Assembly (NCBI GenBank): GCA_003553245.1
Contig: PWDX01000017.1
Span: 1 to 33,840 of the forward strand
Direction: 5' to 3'
Source: Phycisphaerae bacterium
GTDB taxonomy: Bacteria > Planctomycetota > Phycisphaerae > Sedimentisphaerales > Anaerobacaceae
Length of the DNA: 33,840 nucleotides
Shown: in pieces, positions 14,315-21,526 of the stretch
Layout: every line of letters starts with the position of its first letter
Position numbering within the stretch: position 1 is the stretch's first letter
The notes under the pieces: model-generated
The model's database searches: none
The model's input: only the letters and a program-made list of their open reading frames with translations
Told to the model about the DNA's origin: nothing
Translations under genes and position numbers: made by a program

Positions 14315-15526
14315 TTATACTTTTGCGTTATTCGCCAGGTAAACCGTTTTGGGAAGCTCGCCGATAAGCGGGGCGGCGTATTCAACAAACGCCGGCGTAA
14401 TATCGTTGCCCTCGGCGTTGATAAATTCATCAGGCATCGATTTTGTCTTTTCGGCGACATTTGCAAGCTCCGTGCGGAAAAGCTCGACACCGTAATTGGC
14501 GCCGTTGCCGGTGCGTTTCATCGCGACCGAACCGCTTTCGTATTCCATCGCGTATTCCACAGCCCTCCGACCGCAGGCCCGCGCCTCTGCCGCGTCGGTC
14601 GGAGACTGAAAACCGGCGAAACTTCTTTGCAGATAGCCGAAGGTGTCCGCGCGTACGCGCTTGGCAAAGCCGGCCTGTTTGACCTTACCTGCCAGATAGT
14701 CCGCCAGATCGCCGCTGCCGGAAAGCTGGATATTGCCGTGAGCGTCCTTTTCGCTGTCTTCTTTGATTCGGGCAGCCCAGGTTACGCCGTTTTCATCGCA
14801 GATGCCCTCACTGACCGCTACTGCGCAGCGACCAAATTTCTCATAAACTTTTTCAATATCCGAACAGAATTTCTCCATCGAAAAACCTCGCTCGGGAACA
14901 TAAATCAAATGCGGCCCGTCATCTTCTCGAACTCTTCCAAGCCCTGCCGCAGCCGTCAAAAAACCGGCGTGCCTGCCCATAATCACATCGATCTTGATGC
15001 CTGGCAGAGCCCGATTGTCAAGGTCATCGCCCATACAAGCAGAAGCGACAAACCTGCCCGCCGTTCCATAGCCCGGACAGTGATCGGTAACCAAAAGGTC
15101 GTTGTCAACCGTCTTGGGAATATGGAAAGCCCGCAGGTCATAGCCGACCTTATCGGCCAGAGAATTGATGATATGGGCCGTGTTGGCCGAATCGTTGCCG
15201 CCGATGTAGAAGAAATAATGAACATTACGCTTTTCGAACACCTCGAAAATCTTTTTGCAATACTCCTCGTCCGGCTTATCCCTGCTCGAACCAAGCGCCG
15301 ACGAGGGCGATGCTGCCAGTAAATCCAAAGTCTTGGCGTCCAGCCCCTTAAGGTCAACAAACTCATCCTTAACCATACCCTGCACAGCGTGAACCGCGCC
15401 GTATAGATTTTCAATTTCCGAATGTTTTACCGCCTCTTCAATCACCCCTGCCAGCGAAGCGTTAATTACGGCCGTAGGACCGCCGGACTGACCGACTACC
15501 GCGTTTGCTTTTGGTGCATTTGCCAT
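14315..15526 (-). CDS. PPi-type 6-phosphofructokinase
   Basis: The enzyme phosphorylates fructose 6-phosphate to the 1,6-bisphosphate. Start ATG 15526 (MANAPKANAVVGQSGGPTAV) is preferred over a TTG at 15556. In the 403-residue protein, PKTVDND (137-143, Lys instead of the Gly of PGTIDND) is the mark of diphosphate-using or mixed members, and GGND (109-112) replaces the GGDG of ATP enzymes. MGRHAGF and the sugar-phosphate binding segment GYLQRSFAG also fit. Whether PPi or ATP is the donor needs an assay. A sigma-70-like promoter precedes it and a terminator follows, so it is likely monocistronic. Confidence 0.88.
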   Translation of the reverse strand: MANAPKANAVVGQSGGPTAVINASLAGVIEEAVKHSEIENLYGAVHAVQGMVKDEFVDLKGLDAKTLDLLAASPSSALGSSRDKPDEEYCKKIFEVFEKRNVHYFFYIGGNDSANTAHIINSLADKVGYDLRAFHIPKTVDNDLLVTDHCPGYGTAGRFVASACMGDDLDNRALPGIKIDVIMGRHAGFLTAAAGLGRVREDDGPHLIYVPERGFSMEKFCSDIEKVYEKFGRCAVAVSEGICDENGVTWAARIKEDSEKDAHGNIQLSGSGDLADYLAGKVKQAGFAKRVRADTFGYLQRSFAGFQSPTDAAEARACGRRAVEYAMEYESGSVAMKRTGNGANYGVELFRTELANVAEKTKSMPDEFINAEGNDITPAFVEYAAPLIGELPKTVYLANNAKV

Positions 15527-15589
15527 TTTTGATGCTTCTCCATAAAAAACTACCAAATTTCATTTCACAATAATATATCGAGAGCGAGT

Positions 15590-15617
15590 ATTATACACGC
15601 TTAGAACCGACAGACAA
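15590..15617 (-). promoter_or_regulatory. Candidate promoter of the phosphofructokinase gene
   Basis: On the minus strand TTGTCT (15617-15612), 16 bases, then a consensus TATAAT (15595-15590). The expected transcript start is about 57 bases before the ATG. Confidence 0.6.
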
Positions 15618-15724
15618 CTCAAAAACTCCTTGGCGTTGACATAAAGAACTCGCCGTAAACATATTGGCATTTTCCCGTCACAGCTTGCATCGGCAGCTCT
15701 CGTGATTCGCCGAACAATCGGCAA

Positions 15725-15753
15725 TTGACCTTTGTGCTAAAGAAAACTACAAT
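15725..15753 (+). promoter_or_regulatory. Candidate promoter of the HEPN/MNT pair
   Basis: TTGACC (15725-15730), 17 bases, TACAAT (15748-15753). The transcript would start near 15760, only a few bases before the ATG at 15764, which suggests a nearly leaderless message. No clear Shine-Dalgarno is present, which agrees. Confidence 0.6.
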
Positions 15754-15763
15754 GTAGCTTGAG

Positions 15764-16144
15764 ATGACCAATATTTCCAGACAAACAGAGTTTTGGCTTA
15801 AAAGCGCCGATGAAGATTTTGATGCGGGCAGGCATCTTGTTGAAGCTGCCAAGTATCGCCATGGATTGTTTTTTATTCATCTGGCATTGGAAAAAATGCT
15901 GAAGGCACATTTTTGCAAAAATAACAAAGCACTGCCGCCAAAAATCCACAATCTCAGCAGGTTGTATGAAGTGGCGGGACTTGATGAAAACGAAGAAAAA
16001 CAAAACATTCTGGCAGCGCTTAACCGTTTTTGTCTGGAAGGCAGATACCCTGAAGATTGGCCGGCTATGCCGGATGACAAAGAAGCTAAACGATATCTTG
16101 AAATGGCTCAACAGGCGGCAAAATGGCTCAAGCAGCAATTATAG
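15764..16144 (+). CDS. HEPN domain protein (putative toxin of a HEPN/MNT pair)
   Basis: The 126-residue, all-helical protein fits the HEPN family: helix 1 WLKSADEDFDAGRHLVE, helix 2 RHGLFFIHLALEKMLKAHF (32-50), the IHNLSRL stretch (61-67), and a last helix after RYPED (94-98) with AKRYLEMAQQAAKWL. Many HEPN partners of MNT proteins are RNases with a C-terminal RX4-6H motif. Here the only R-x6-H (R32 to H39) is in helix 2, so a classical active site is not evident. It overlaps the MNT gene by 22 bases. Toxin role is inferred from the pairing. Confidence 0.85.
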   Translation: MTNISRQTEFWLKSADEDFDAGRHLVEAAKYRHGLFFIHLALEKMLKAHFCKNNKALPPKIHNLSRLYEVAGLDENEEKQNILAALNRFCLEGRYPEDWPAMPDDKEAKRYLEMAQQAAKWLKQQL

Positions 16145-16449
16145 AATCTGTTCGAAAATATTTGAATCATCTCAGACAGAACGGCTTTAATGTTAGTTTT
16201 GGTGTTGTCTTTGGCTCGCAGACCGCCGGAACCGCTTCCGAATTAAGCGATATAGACCTGGTAGTGGTTTCTCCGGACTTCGACAAAAAAGTTGAATGCT
16301 GCACCTTGGACAAACTCTGGCAACTTGCTGGTCGCACCGACAGCAGGATTGAGCCGATCCCTTGTGGTCTGGAGCGGTGGCAGAAAGATGATTATTCACC
16401 GGTAATTGAGATAGCGCGAAAACAAGGCTCAGTGGTGAAATTAAATTAG
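16123..16449 (+). CDS. Minimal nucleotidyltransferase (MNT) domain protein, putative antitoxin
   Basis: The 108-residue protein carries the complete nucleotidyltransferase signature GS-x10-DxD (GS at 31-32, D43 and D45, in VVFGSQTAGT and LSDIDLVVVS). In type VII toxin-antitoxin pairs such proteins add AMP to the HEPN partner and switch it off. The C-terminal part (ERWQKDDYSPVIEIARKQGSVV) is typical of stand-alone MNTs. Translation is probably coupled to the HEPN gene by the 22-base overlap. It might alternatively be part of a non-toxic regulatory pair. Confidence 0.85.
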   Translation: MAQAAIIESVRKYLNHLRQNGFNVSFGVVFGSQTAGTASELSDIDLVVVSPDFDKKVECCTLDKLWQLAGRTDSRIEPIPCGLERWQKDDYSPVIEIARKQGSVVKLN

Positions 16450-16532
16450 AACCTTATTAGCCTTGCAGCGTATAATTTATGGAAAAATTTGAGAAATCTA
16501 TAATTTTTTTAAACTTTTTCAAGTTCTTCTCG

Positions 16533-16638
16533 TATAATTGACGAAAGGACAGTAAGATAAAAAGAACTTTAACAAGCTTTTTCATTCTCTCTCCTCCTCC
16601 GACAGCCTGGCCAATCACCGGTCAGGCTGTATTTTTTT
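16533..16638 (+). ncRNA. Candidate small RNA with CU-rich linker
   Basis: A consensus TATAAT (16533-16538, -35 box weak) could start a transcript near 16545 ending at the terminator at 16602-16638. The roughly 90-base RNA would have a small AAAAAG/CTTTTT stem, then a CU-rich single-stranded stretch (CTCTCTCCTCCTCC, 16587-16600) complementary to Shine-Dalgarno sequences, and the terminator hairpin. It could also simply be the 3' UTR of the HEPN/MNT message. Confidence 0.35.
16602..16638 (+). terminator. Strong terminator upstream of asd
   Basis: ACAGCCTGGCC (16602-16612) pairs with GGTCAGGCTGT (16620-16630) in an 11-bp stem with one G-U pair, followed by A and seven T. Confidence 0.88.
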
Positions 16639-16644
16639 AGCCCC

Positions 16645-16672
16645 TTGAAAGTTAAGCACAGGTTGTTATACT
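16645..16672 (+). promoter_or_regulatory. Candidate promoter of asd
   Basis: TTGAAA (16645-16650), 16 bases, TATACT (16667-16672), directly after the upstream terminator and about 80 bases before the asd start. Confidence 0.5.
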
Positions 16673-16757
16673 ATTAGCTTTTGTGAACATAAACAGCCCG
16701 CATGAGGTTTTGAAGCTGGGCATACAGAGAAATCGAAATTTAGACAGGAGCAATATA

Positions 16758-17759
16758 ATGGGATGTAATCTGGCTATAGCCGGTGTAACCGGCGCCGTAG
16801 GACAGGAAATGTTATCGATACTCCAGCAGCGTAATTTTGCGTTCGATTCGCTGAAGATGCTGGCCAGCAGTCGTTCCGCCGGCAAAAAAATATCGTTCCA
16901 AGGCAAAGAATATACAGTAGAAGAGCTAACCGAGAACAGCTTTGACGGCATAGATATCGCGATTTTCAGTGCCGGAGGCGGCAGAAGCAAACAATTCTCG
17001 CCCGCCGCGGTAAAAGCAGGCGCAGTGGTAGTAGATAACTCATCAGCCTTTAGAATGGATACCGATACACCATTGGTAGTGCCGGAAATCAACGCACAGG
17101 CTATAAACAGTCACAAGGGCATCATTGCCAACCCGAACTGTTCGACCATTATCGCCCTTGTTCCGGTCTGGCCGCTGCACAAGGCAAATCCCGTAAAGCG
17201 AATGATAATAAGCACTTACCAGTCAGCAAGCGGGGCCGGAATGGCCGCTATGCTCGAACTTCAACAACAAAGCCGAGATATCCTTGATGGCAAAGAGCCT
17301 GTCTGTCAGGCTTTCCCATACCAGATCGCGTTTAATTTATTCTGCCACAACTCTCCGACCGAGGATAACGGCTACAACGAAGAAGAGATGAAAATGGTCA
17401 ACGAGACCCGCAAGATTTTCGATGTACCCGCAATGGCCATCACCTGCACCTGCATACGAGTGCCGGTAATGCGAGCGCATTGCGAGAGCATAAATCTCGA
17501 ATTCGAAAAACCGATAACTCCTGATGAGGTTCGTGAAATATTAAGCTCGGCCCCGGGCGTTTCGATTCTTGATGACAGGCAGAAAAACCGCCACCCGATG
17601 CCGCTGGACGCATCCGAGAAAGACGACATCTATGTCGGACATATCCGTCAGGATGAGTCAATCCCCGACAACAAGGGTATAAATCTGTGGGTCGCCGGCG
17701 ATCAGCTTAGAAAAGGAGCGGCGCTGAACGCTGTTCAAATTGCCGAAAAACTGCTATAA
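16758..17759 (+). CDS. asd: Aspartate-semialdehyde dehydrogenase
   Basis: Asd reduces aspartyl phosphate to the semialdehyde, feeding lysine/diaminopimelate, methionine and threonine synthesis. Start ATG 16758 has AGGAG seven bases upstream; an upstream GTG at 16683 lies beside the promoter and is rejected. The 333-residue protein has the NADP fold GVTGAVGQEM (9-18), SAGGGRS, VDNSSAFRM, the catalytic Cys128 in NPNCSTI, and RVPVMRAHCESINLEF with the substrate-binding Arg and His. It opens a same-strand series with truA, a glycosyltransferase and yjbQ, with truA 9 bases away. Confidence 0.95.
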   Translation: MGCNLAIAGVTGAVGQEMLSILQQRNFAFDSLKMLASSRSAGKKISFQGKEYTVEELTENSFDGIDIAIFSAGGGRSKQFSPAAVKAGAVVVDNSSAFRMDTDTPLVVPEINAQAINSHKGIIANPNCSTIIALVPVWPLHKANPVKRMIISTYQSASGAGMAAMLELQQQSRDILDGKEPVCQAFPYQIAFNLFCHNSPTEDNGYNEEEMKMVNETRKIFDVPAMAITCTCIRVPVMRAHCESINLEFEKPITPDEVREILSSAPGVSILDDRQKNRHPMPLDASEKDDIYVGHIRQDESIPDNKGINLWVAGDQLRKGAALNAVQIAEKLL

Positions 17760-17768
17760 AAGCGGTAA

Positions 17769-18512
17769 ATGGCGCCGAAAAAGATCAGACTGCATATCGC
17801 TTACGACGGCAGCGGCTTTCACGGCTGGCAAACCCAGCCCGGCCTGCGAACCGTTCAGGGAACGATTGTTGACTTCTGTAGAAGTTTTTTTAACGATTCC
17901 AGCGCGCGTATCCACGGTGCAAGCAGAACCGATGCCGGCGTAAGCGCGCTTGGCCAGGTTGCCCTGCTCATCGTGCGAACGCCTATACCGATAGATAACA
18001 TCGCCAGGGTATTGAATGAACACCTGCCCTGGGACATCGCCATAGTCAGTGCCCATGCGCCGCCGCGAGAATTCGACATAATCGGCGGCGTCAGGAAAAA
18101 ACTATACCGATACAGCATCTACACCGGACCGGTCAGGCCGGTACTGCATATCCGCCACTGCTGGCATCTGCCGGTCAATCTGAATATCGACGAGATGAAT
18201 CGTGCCGCAGGTCATCTTGTGGGAAAGATGAACTTCATATCATTCGCATCCGCCGCCGACAAGCGAAAGTCAACCGTTCGCACCGTTTTTCGCTGCGATG
18301 TCACACGCGAAGATGAATGGGTGCATGTCGATATTGAAGGTGACGGCTTTTTGCTTCACATGGTGCGCAACATTACCGGAACGCTTACCGATATAGGCAT
18401 GGGCAAGATGTCACCGGACGATATGCCCGAAATAATAAAAGCAGAAGATCGCACAGCCGCCGGGACAAAAGCTCCCGCCGCCGGCTTGTGCCTGATGTGG
18501 ATAAAACATTGA
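17769..18512 (+). CDS. truA: tRNA pseudouridine(38-40) synthase
   Basis: TruA makes pseudouridine at positions 38-40 of the tRNA anticodon arm. The 247-residue protein begins IRLHIAYDGSGFHGWQTQP, has the catalytic Asp55 in ASRTDAGVSA (51-60), the middle RKKLYRYSIY, FISFAS, and the late motif GFLLHMVRNITGTL. Normal length. It begins 9 bases after asd, so co-transcription is likely. Its TGA overlaps a TTG that probably starts the next gene. Confidence 0.95.
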   Translation: MAPKKIRLHIAYDGSGFHGWQTQPGLRTVQGTIVDFCRSFFNDSSARIHGASRTDAGVSALGQVALLIVRTPIPIDNIARVLNEHLPWDIAIVSAHAPPREFDIIGGVRKKLYRYSIYTGPVRPVLHIRHCWHLPVNLNIDEMNRAAGHLVGKMNFISFASAADKRKSTVRTVFRCDVTREDEWVHVDIEGDGFLLHMVRNITGTLTDIGMGKMSPDDMPEIIKAEDRTAAGTKAPAAGLCLMWIKH

Positions 18513-19687
18513 AAATAGTACACATAATAACAAGGCTAATACTCGGCGGAGCGCAGGAAAACACTCTCATTACCTGCCGACTCCTTGCCCAAAGAGGCCA
18601 CGAGGTAACTCTGATAACCGGACCTGCCATCGGCCCGGAAGGTCAGTTGTTCACGCAAGCAAAAAAAGACCCGTATAAGATTATAGTATCGGCAAACCTC
18701 GTCCGGCAGATAAACCCGATAAAAGACCTGCTTGCCTACTGGCACATAAAAGGTCTGCTCCACGGCCTGGAGCCGGACATCATCCATACCCACTCGGCAA
18801 AAGCGGGCATACTCGGTCGTTACGCCGGGTGGTCGCTCAAAGGCAAATACGACCAAAACCACATCCCCGCAGTCATTCACACCGTCCACGGACTGGCGTT
18901 TCATCCCTACCAAAGTCGGTTAAAAAACAAACTATACATAGCCGCCGAAAAAGCCGCCGCCAAACGCACCGATCAGTTCATCAGCGTAGCCGACGCGATG
19001 AGTCAACAGGCTATAAACGCCGGAATCGGAAAACCCGAACAATTCACCACCGCGTATTCAGCAATCGACGAGGATATGTTCCTCAGCCCAGCACCACCGG
19101 AAAAACTCGCCGAATTTCGCCGACGACATAACATCCCCGCCGACGCCGTGGTAATGGTAACGATCGCCAGGCTATTTGAGCTGAAAGGCCACGATTACAT
19201 AATAGAATCGGCAAGGAAACTTGCGCAAAAATTCCCAAATGCCTACTGGCTTTTTGTGGGCAACGGCAACCTTGCCGATTATTACAAAAAAACTGTAGCC
19301 GGCCTTGGTCTGGCAGAGCGTTTCAGATTTACAGGCCTGCTGCCGCCCGAAGATGTCCCCCTGGCGATACAGGCCTCAGACATACTTGTCCACTGCTCGC
19401 TGCGGGAAGGACTGGCAAGAGCATTGCCTCAGGCATTGCTCTGCGCGAAACCGGCAGTGTCATTCGACCTTGACGGTGCAAAAGAAGTAGTAAACGAAAA
19501 CACCGGCAGACTAATTAAACCCAAAGACATACAGGCTTTAACCGACGCTTGCGCCGAACTTATACAAAACCGACAACTGCGCCAACGACTCGGCCAACAG
19601 GGACAAAACTTCGTAAAAGAAATGTTTGCACCGGATAAAATGGTTGATACCATCGAAGCAGTGTATGAAAAAGCAATGAATTGTTAA
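18509..19687 (+). CDS. Glycosyltransferase family 4 protein
   Basis: A GT-B fold glycosyltransferase of about 392 residues. The N-terminal acceptor domain begins [18 protein letters not shown], with [12 protein letters not shown] and HTVHGLAFH. The C-terminal GT4 donor domain has [63 protein letters not shown] and [13 protein letters not shown], where the E-x7-E motif of GT4 falls within [11 protein letters not shown]. It likely builds a cell-surface glycan or glycolipid; donor and acceptor are unknown. The start is uncertain: TTG 18509 overlaps the truA stop and gives the usual family N-terminus, while GTG 18488 adds seven residues. Confidence 0.88.
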   Translation: MKIVHIITRLILGGAQENTLITCRLLAQRGHEVTLITGPAIGPEGQLFTQAKKDPYKIIVSANLVRQINPIKDLLAYWHIKGLLHGLEPDIIHTHSAKAGILGRYAGWSLKGKYDQNHIPAVIHTVHGLAFHPYQSRLKNKLYIAAEKAAAKRTDQFISVADAMSQQAINAGIGKPEQFTTAYSAIDEDMFLSPAPPEKLAEFRRRHNIPADAVVMVTIARLFELKGHDYIIESARKLAQKFPNAYWLFVGNGNLADYYKKTVAGLGLAERFRFTGLLPPEDVPLAIQASDILVHCSLREGLARALPQALLCAKPAVSFDLDGAKEVVNENTGRLIKPKDIQALTDACAELIQNRQLRQRLGQQGQNFVKEMFAPDKMVDTIEAVYEKAMNC

Positions 19688-19709
19688 TTTGGTAATACAA
19701 AGGACGAAA

Positions 19710-20126
19710 ATGAAGACACTTACAAAAGAAATCTGGATGAATACGCCCACTCGCCGGGCGATTGTTTCAATTCATAATGAGGTTGAGCGTCTGGTTGACG
19801 AAAGCGGCGTCAAGGAGGGTTTTGTACTAGTTAACGCGATGCACATTACCGCATCGGTGTTCATTAACGACAATGAATCGGGCCTGCATCACGACTACGA
19901 AGTATGGCTCGAAAAACTCGCGCCGGAAAAACCCCACAGCCAGTACCGGCACAATGGCTATGAAGATAACGCCGATGCGCATCTCAAACGCCAGGTAATG
20001 GGCAGAGAGGTAGTCGTTGCTATCACAGACGGCAAGCTGCACCTTGGCCCATGGGAACATATCTTCTATTACGAGTTAGACGGCAAGCGAAAAAAACGCC
20101 TGCTCGTAAAAATAATCGGCGAATAA
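19710..20126 (+). CDS. yjbQ: YjbQ family protein (secondary thiamine-phosphate synthase type)
   Basis: The 138-residue protein fits the YjbQ/UPF0047 family: [33 protein letters not shown], then [40 protein letters not shown] in shortened form of the usual GPWQ.I.. motif (here [11 protein letters not shown]), and [11 protein letters not shown] at the end. Members have weak thiamine-phosphate synthase activity; the true role is unsettled. ATG 19710 has AAAGGA six bases upstream. It ends the asd series and converges on the YihY gene with only six bases between stops and no hairpin. Confidence 0.88.
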   Translation: MKTLTKEIWMNTPTRRAIVSIHNEVERLVDESGVKEGFVLVNAMHITASVFINDNESGLHHDYEVWLEKLAPEKPHSQYRHNGYEDNADAHLKRQVMGREVVVAITDGKLHLGPWEHIFYYELDGKRKKRLLVKIIGE

Positions 20127-20132
20127 AAAAGG

Positions 20133-21479
20133 CTAACTATCCAGTTGCTCTTCTTTGGGCTTTGTTGGCTCCTTTATTGACAAAATATCACGGACGGTAT
20201 GGTTTTTCAGCACTTGCCTTTCGCTATCGCTGATTTGCCTGAGAGTATCGCTTTTTTCCATAACATGTTGACCAAAACCGGCTGAGTCGAGAACTTCGGC
20301 GATATCCGAAAGTAGAATGTCACTTGGGTCGCGAGCCGGCAGATATCCGTGGCGAGGCTCGCTGGCCTCTGCCAGTATTCCGGCATCAACCAGCCCTGCG
20401 GCGATTTTCTCGCCGAACTCTGCCGGTATGTCCAACTTGGTGCAGATACTCTCAAGGCCGGCAGGGCCTTTTTGCTGCTCGAACCACTCCGCTATTTCCC
20501 GAACGATACCTATTACAGTCATGTCGTTGGCCAGAAAATAATCGCGTTTCTTTTTGGCGGCCTTGACATCGGCTTCGGTGAGGCTTTTGAGGTGTTGAAC
20601 CGTGAAAGTAAGCTGCAAGCCAAACAACACAATCAGCCAGGTTACATATATCCAGAAAATACCCAAAGGAAACAGTCCCACCGCTCCATATATCTCATGA
20701 TACGGTAAAAACTCTGTGACATAGATCCCAAAAAGCCATCTCGTAATCATCCAGGCCAGAGCCGCTATCGCCGCTCCCCACAGAGCCGCTGATAATTGAA
20801 CCGAAGTATTGGGCAGTACAAAATAAAGCAAAAAAAGCACCGCCACCGTGAAAACATAAGTAACCACCTGTGAGCCAATATTGAGCAATAAAGTATCTTC
20901 AATATAGTTTACTGCCAGATATTGAGTAGTTACATAAAGGCCTATGCCTATTATCACCGGCCCGAGCGTCAACACCGCCCAGTAATTAACCATCCGGTGA
21001 ATGAGATTTCGAGAATGTGTAACATGATAAATCTTATTAAATGCCCGCTCTATTGTAAAAAGCAGAACAAGCGCTGCTACAATTACAACCGCAAGAGAAA
21101 GCACCGTAAGCGCACCGGTGTCTATACCTTCGACAACTCTGTCGATAATCTGGTCAAGATGGTCGGTCAGCAGCAGTGTTTCCTCGGTGTCGGGGACAGT
21201 ATATTCCACAGCTGTAAGATTCATTTGAGTGTATATAAAATCACGCGCACGATCGCCCATATCCTCGTAACCGGGCAGAAACTGAAAAACCAGCAGAACT
21301 ATTACAGCAAAGGGAATTAGTCCGAATATCGTGCTATACGCCAATGAGGCCGCTACTTCAGAAGCCCGATTCTTTTCAAGCAACCTAACGCAATACGCCC
21401 AGACATTACCCTGATTGACCAGAAAGCGCCTGCCTCTGCCGACTCGCCCTCCAACACGGCTGAACATTCCTTCACTCAT
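20133..21479 (-). CDS. YihY/virulence factor BrkB family membrane protein
   Basis: The 448-residue protein has the YihY core (about 25-310): the amphipathic lead LLEKNRASEVAASLAYSTIFGLIPFAVI, six predicted membrane helices, FNKIYHV, and the late signature YGAVGLFPLGIFWIYVTWLIVLFG. Residues about 330-420 (VIGIVREIAEWFEQQKGPAGLESICTKL to GILAEA) look like a winged helix, a known but optional extension of the family, followed by a charged tail. Despite old names (ribonuclease BN) no enzymatic role is established. The ATG has AAAGG upstream. It lies 47 bases downstream of the AsmA-like gene on the same strand. Confidence 0.88.
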   Translation of the reverse strand: MSEGMFSRVGGRVGRGRRFLVNQGNVWAYCVRLLEKNRASEVAASLAYSTIFGLIPFAVIVLLVFQFLPGYEDMGDRARDFIYTQMNLTAVEYTVPDTEETLLLTDHLDQIIDRVVEGIDTGALTVLSLAVVIVAALVLLFTIERAFNKIYHVTHSRNLIHRMVNYWAVLTLGPVIIGIGLYVTTQYLAVNYIEDTLLLNIGSQVVTYVFTVAVLFLLYFVLPNTSVQLSAALWGAAIAALAWMITRWLFGIYVTEFLPYHEIYGAVGLFPLGIFWIYVTWLIVLFGLQLTFTVQHLKSLTEADVKAAKKKRDYFLANDMTVIGIVREIAEWFEQQKGPAGLESICTKLDIPAEFGEKIAAGLVDAGILAEASEPRHGYLPARDPSDILLSDIAEVLDSAGFGQHVMEKSDTLRQISDSERQVLKNHTVRDILSIKEPTKPKEEQLDS

Positions 21480-21526
21480 ATTACCGGCCTTTCGTAAAAC
21501 CTGTTTCGTTCTGATTTGGCTATAAG

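Noticed and set aside
15619-16138. Minus-strand ORFs over the HEPN gene
   Set aside because: They oppose a recognisable HEPN frame that has its own promoter.
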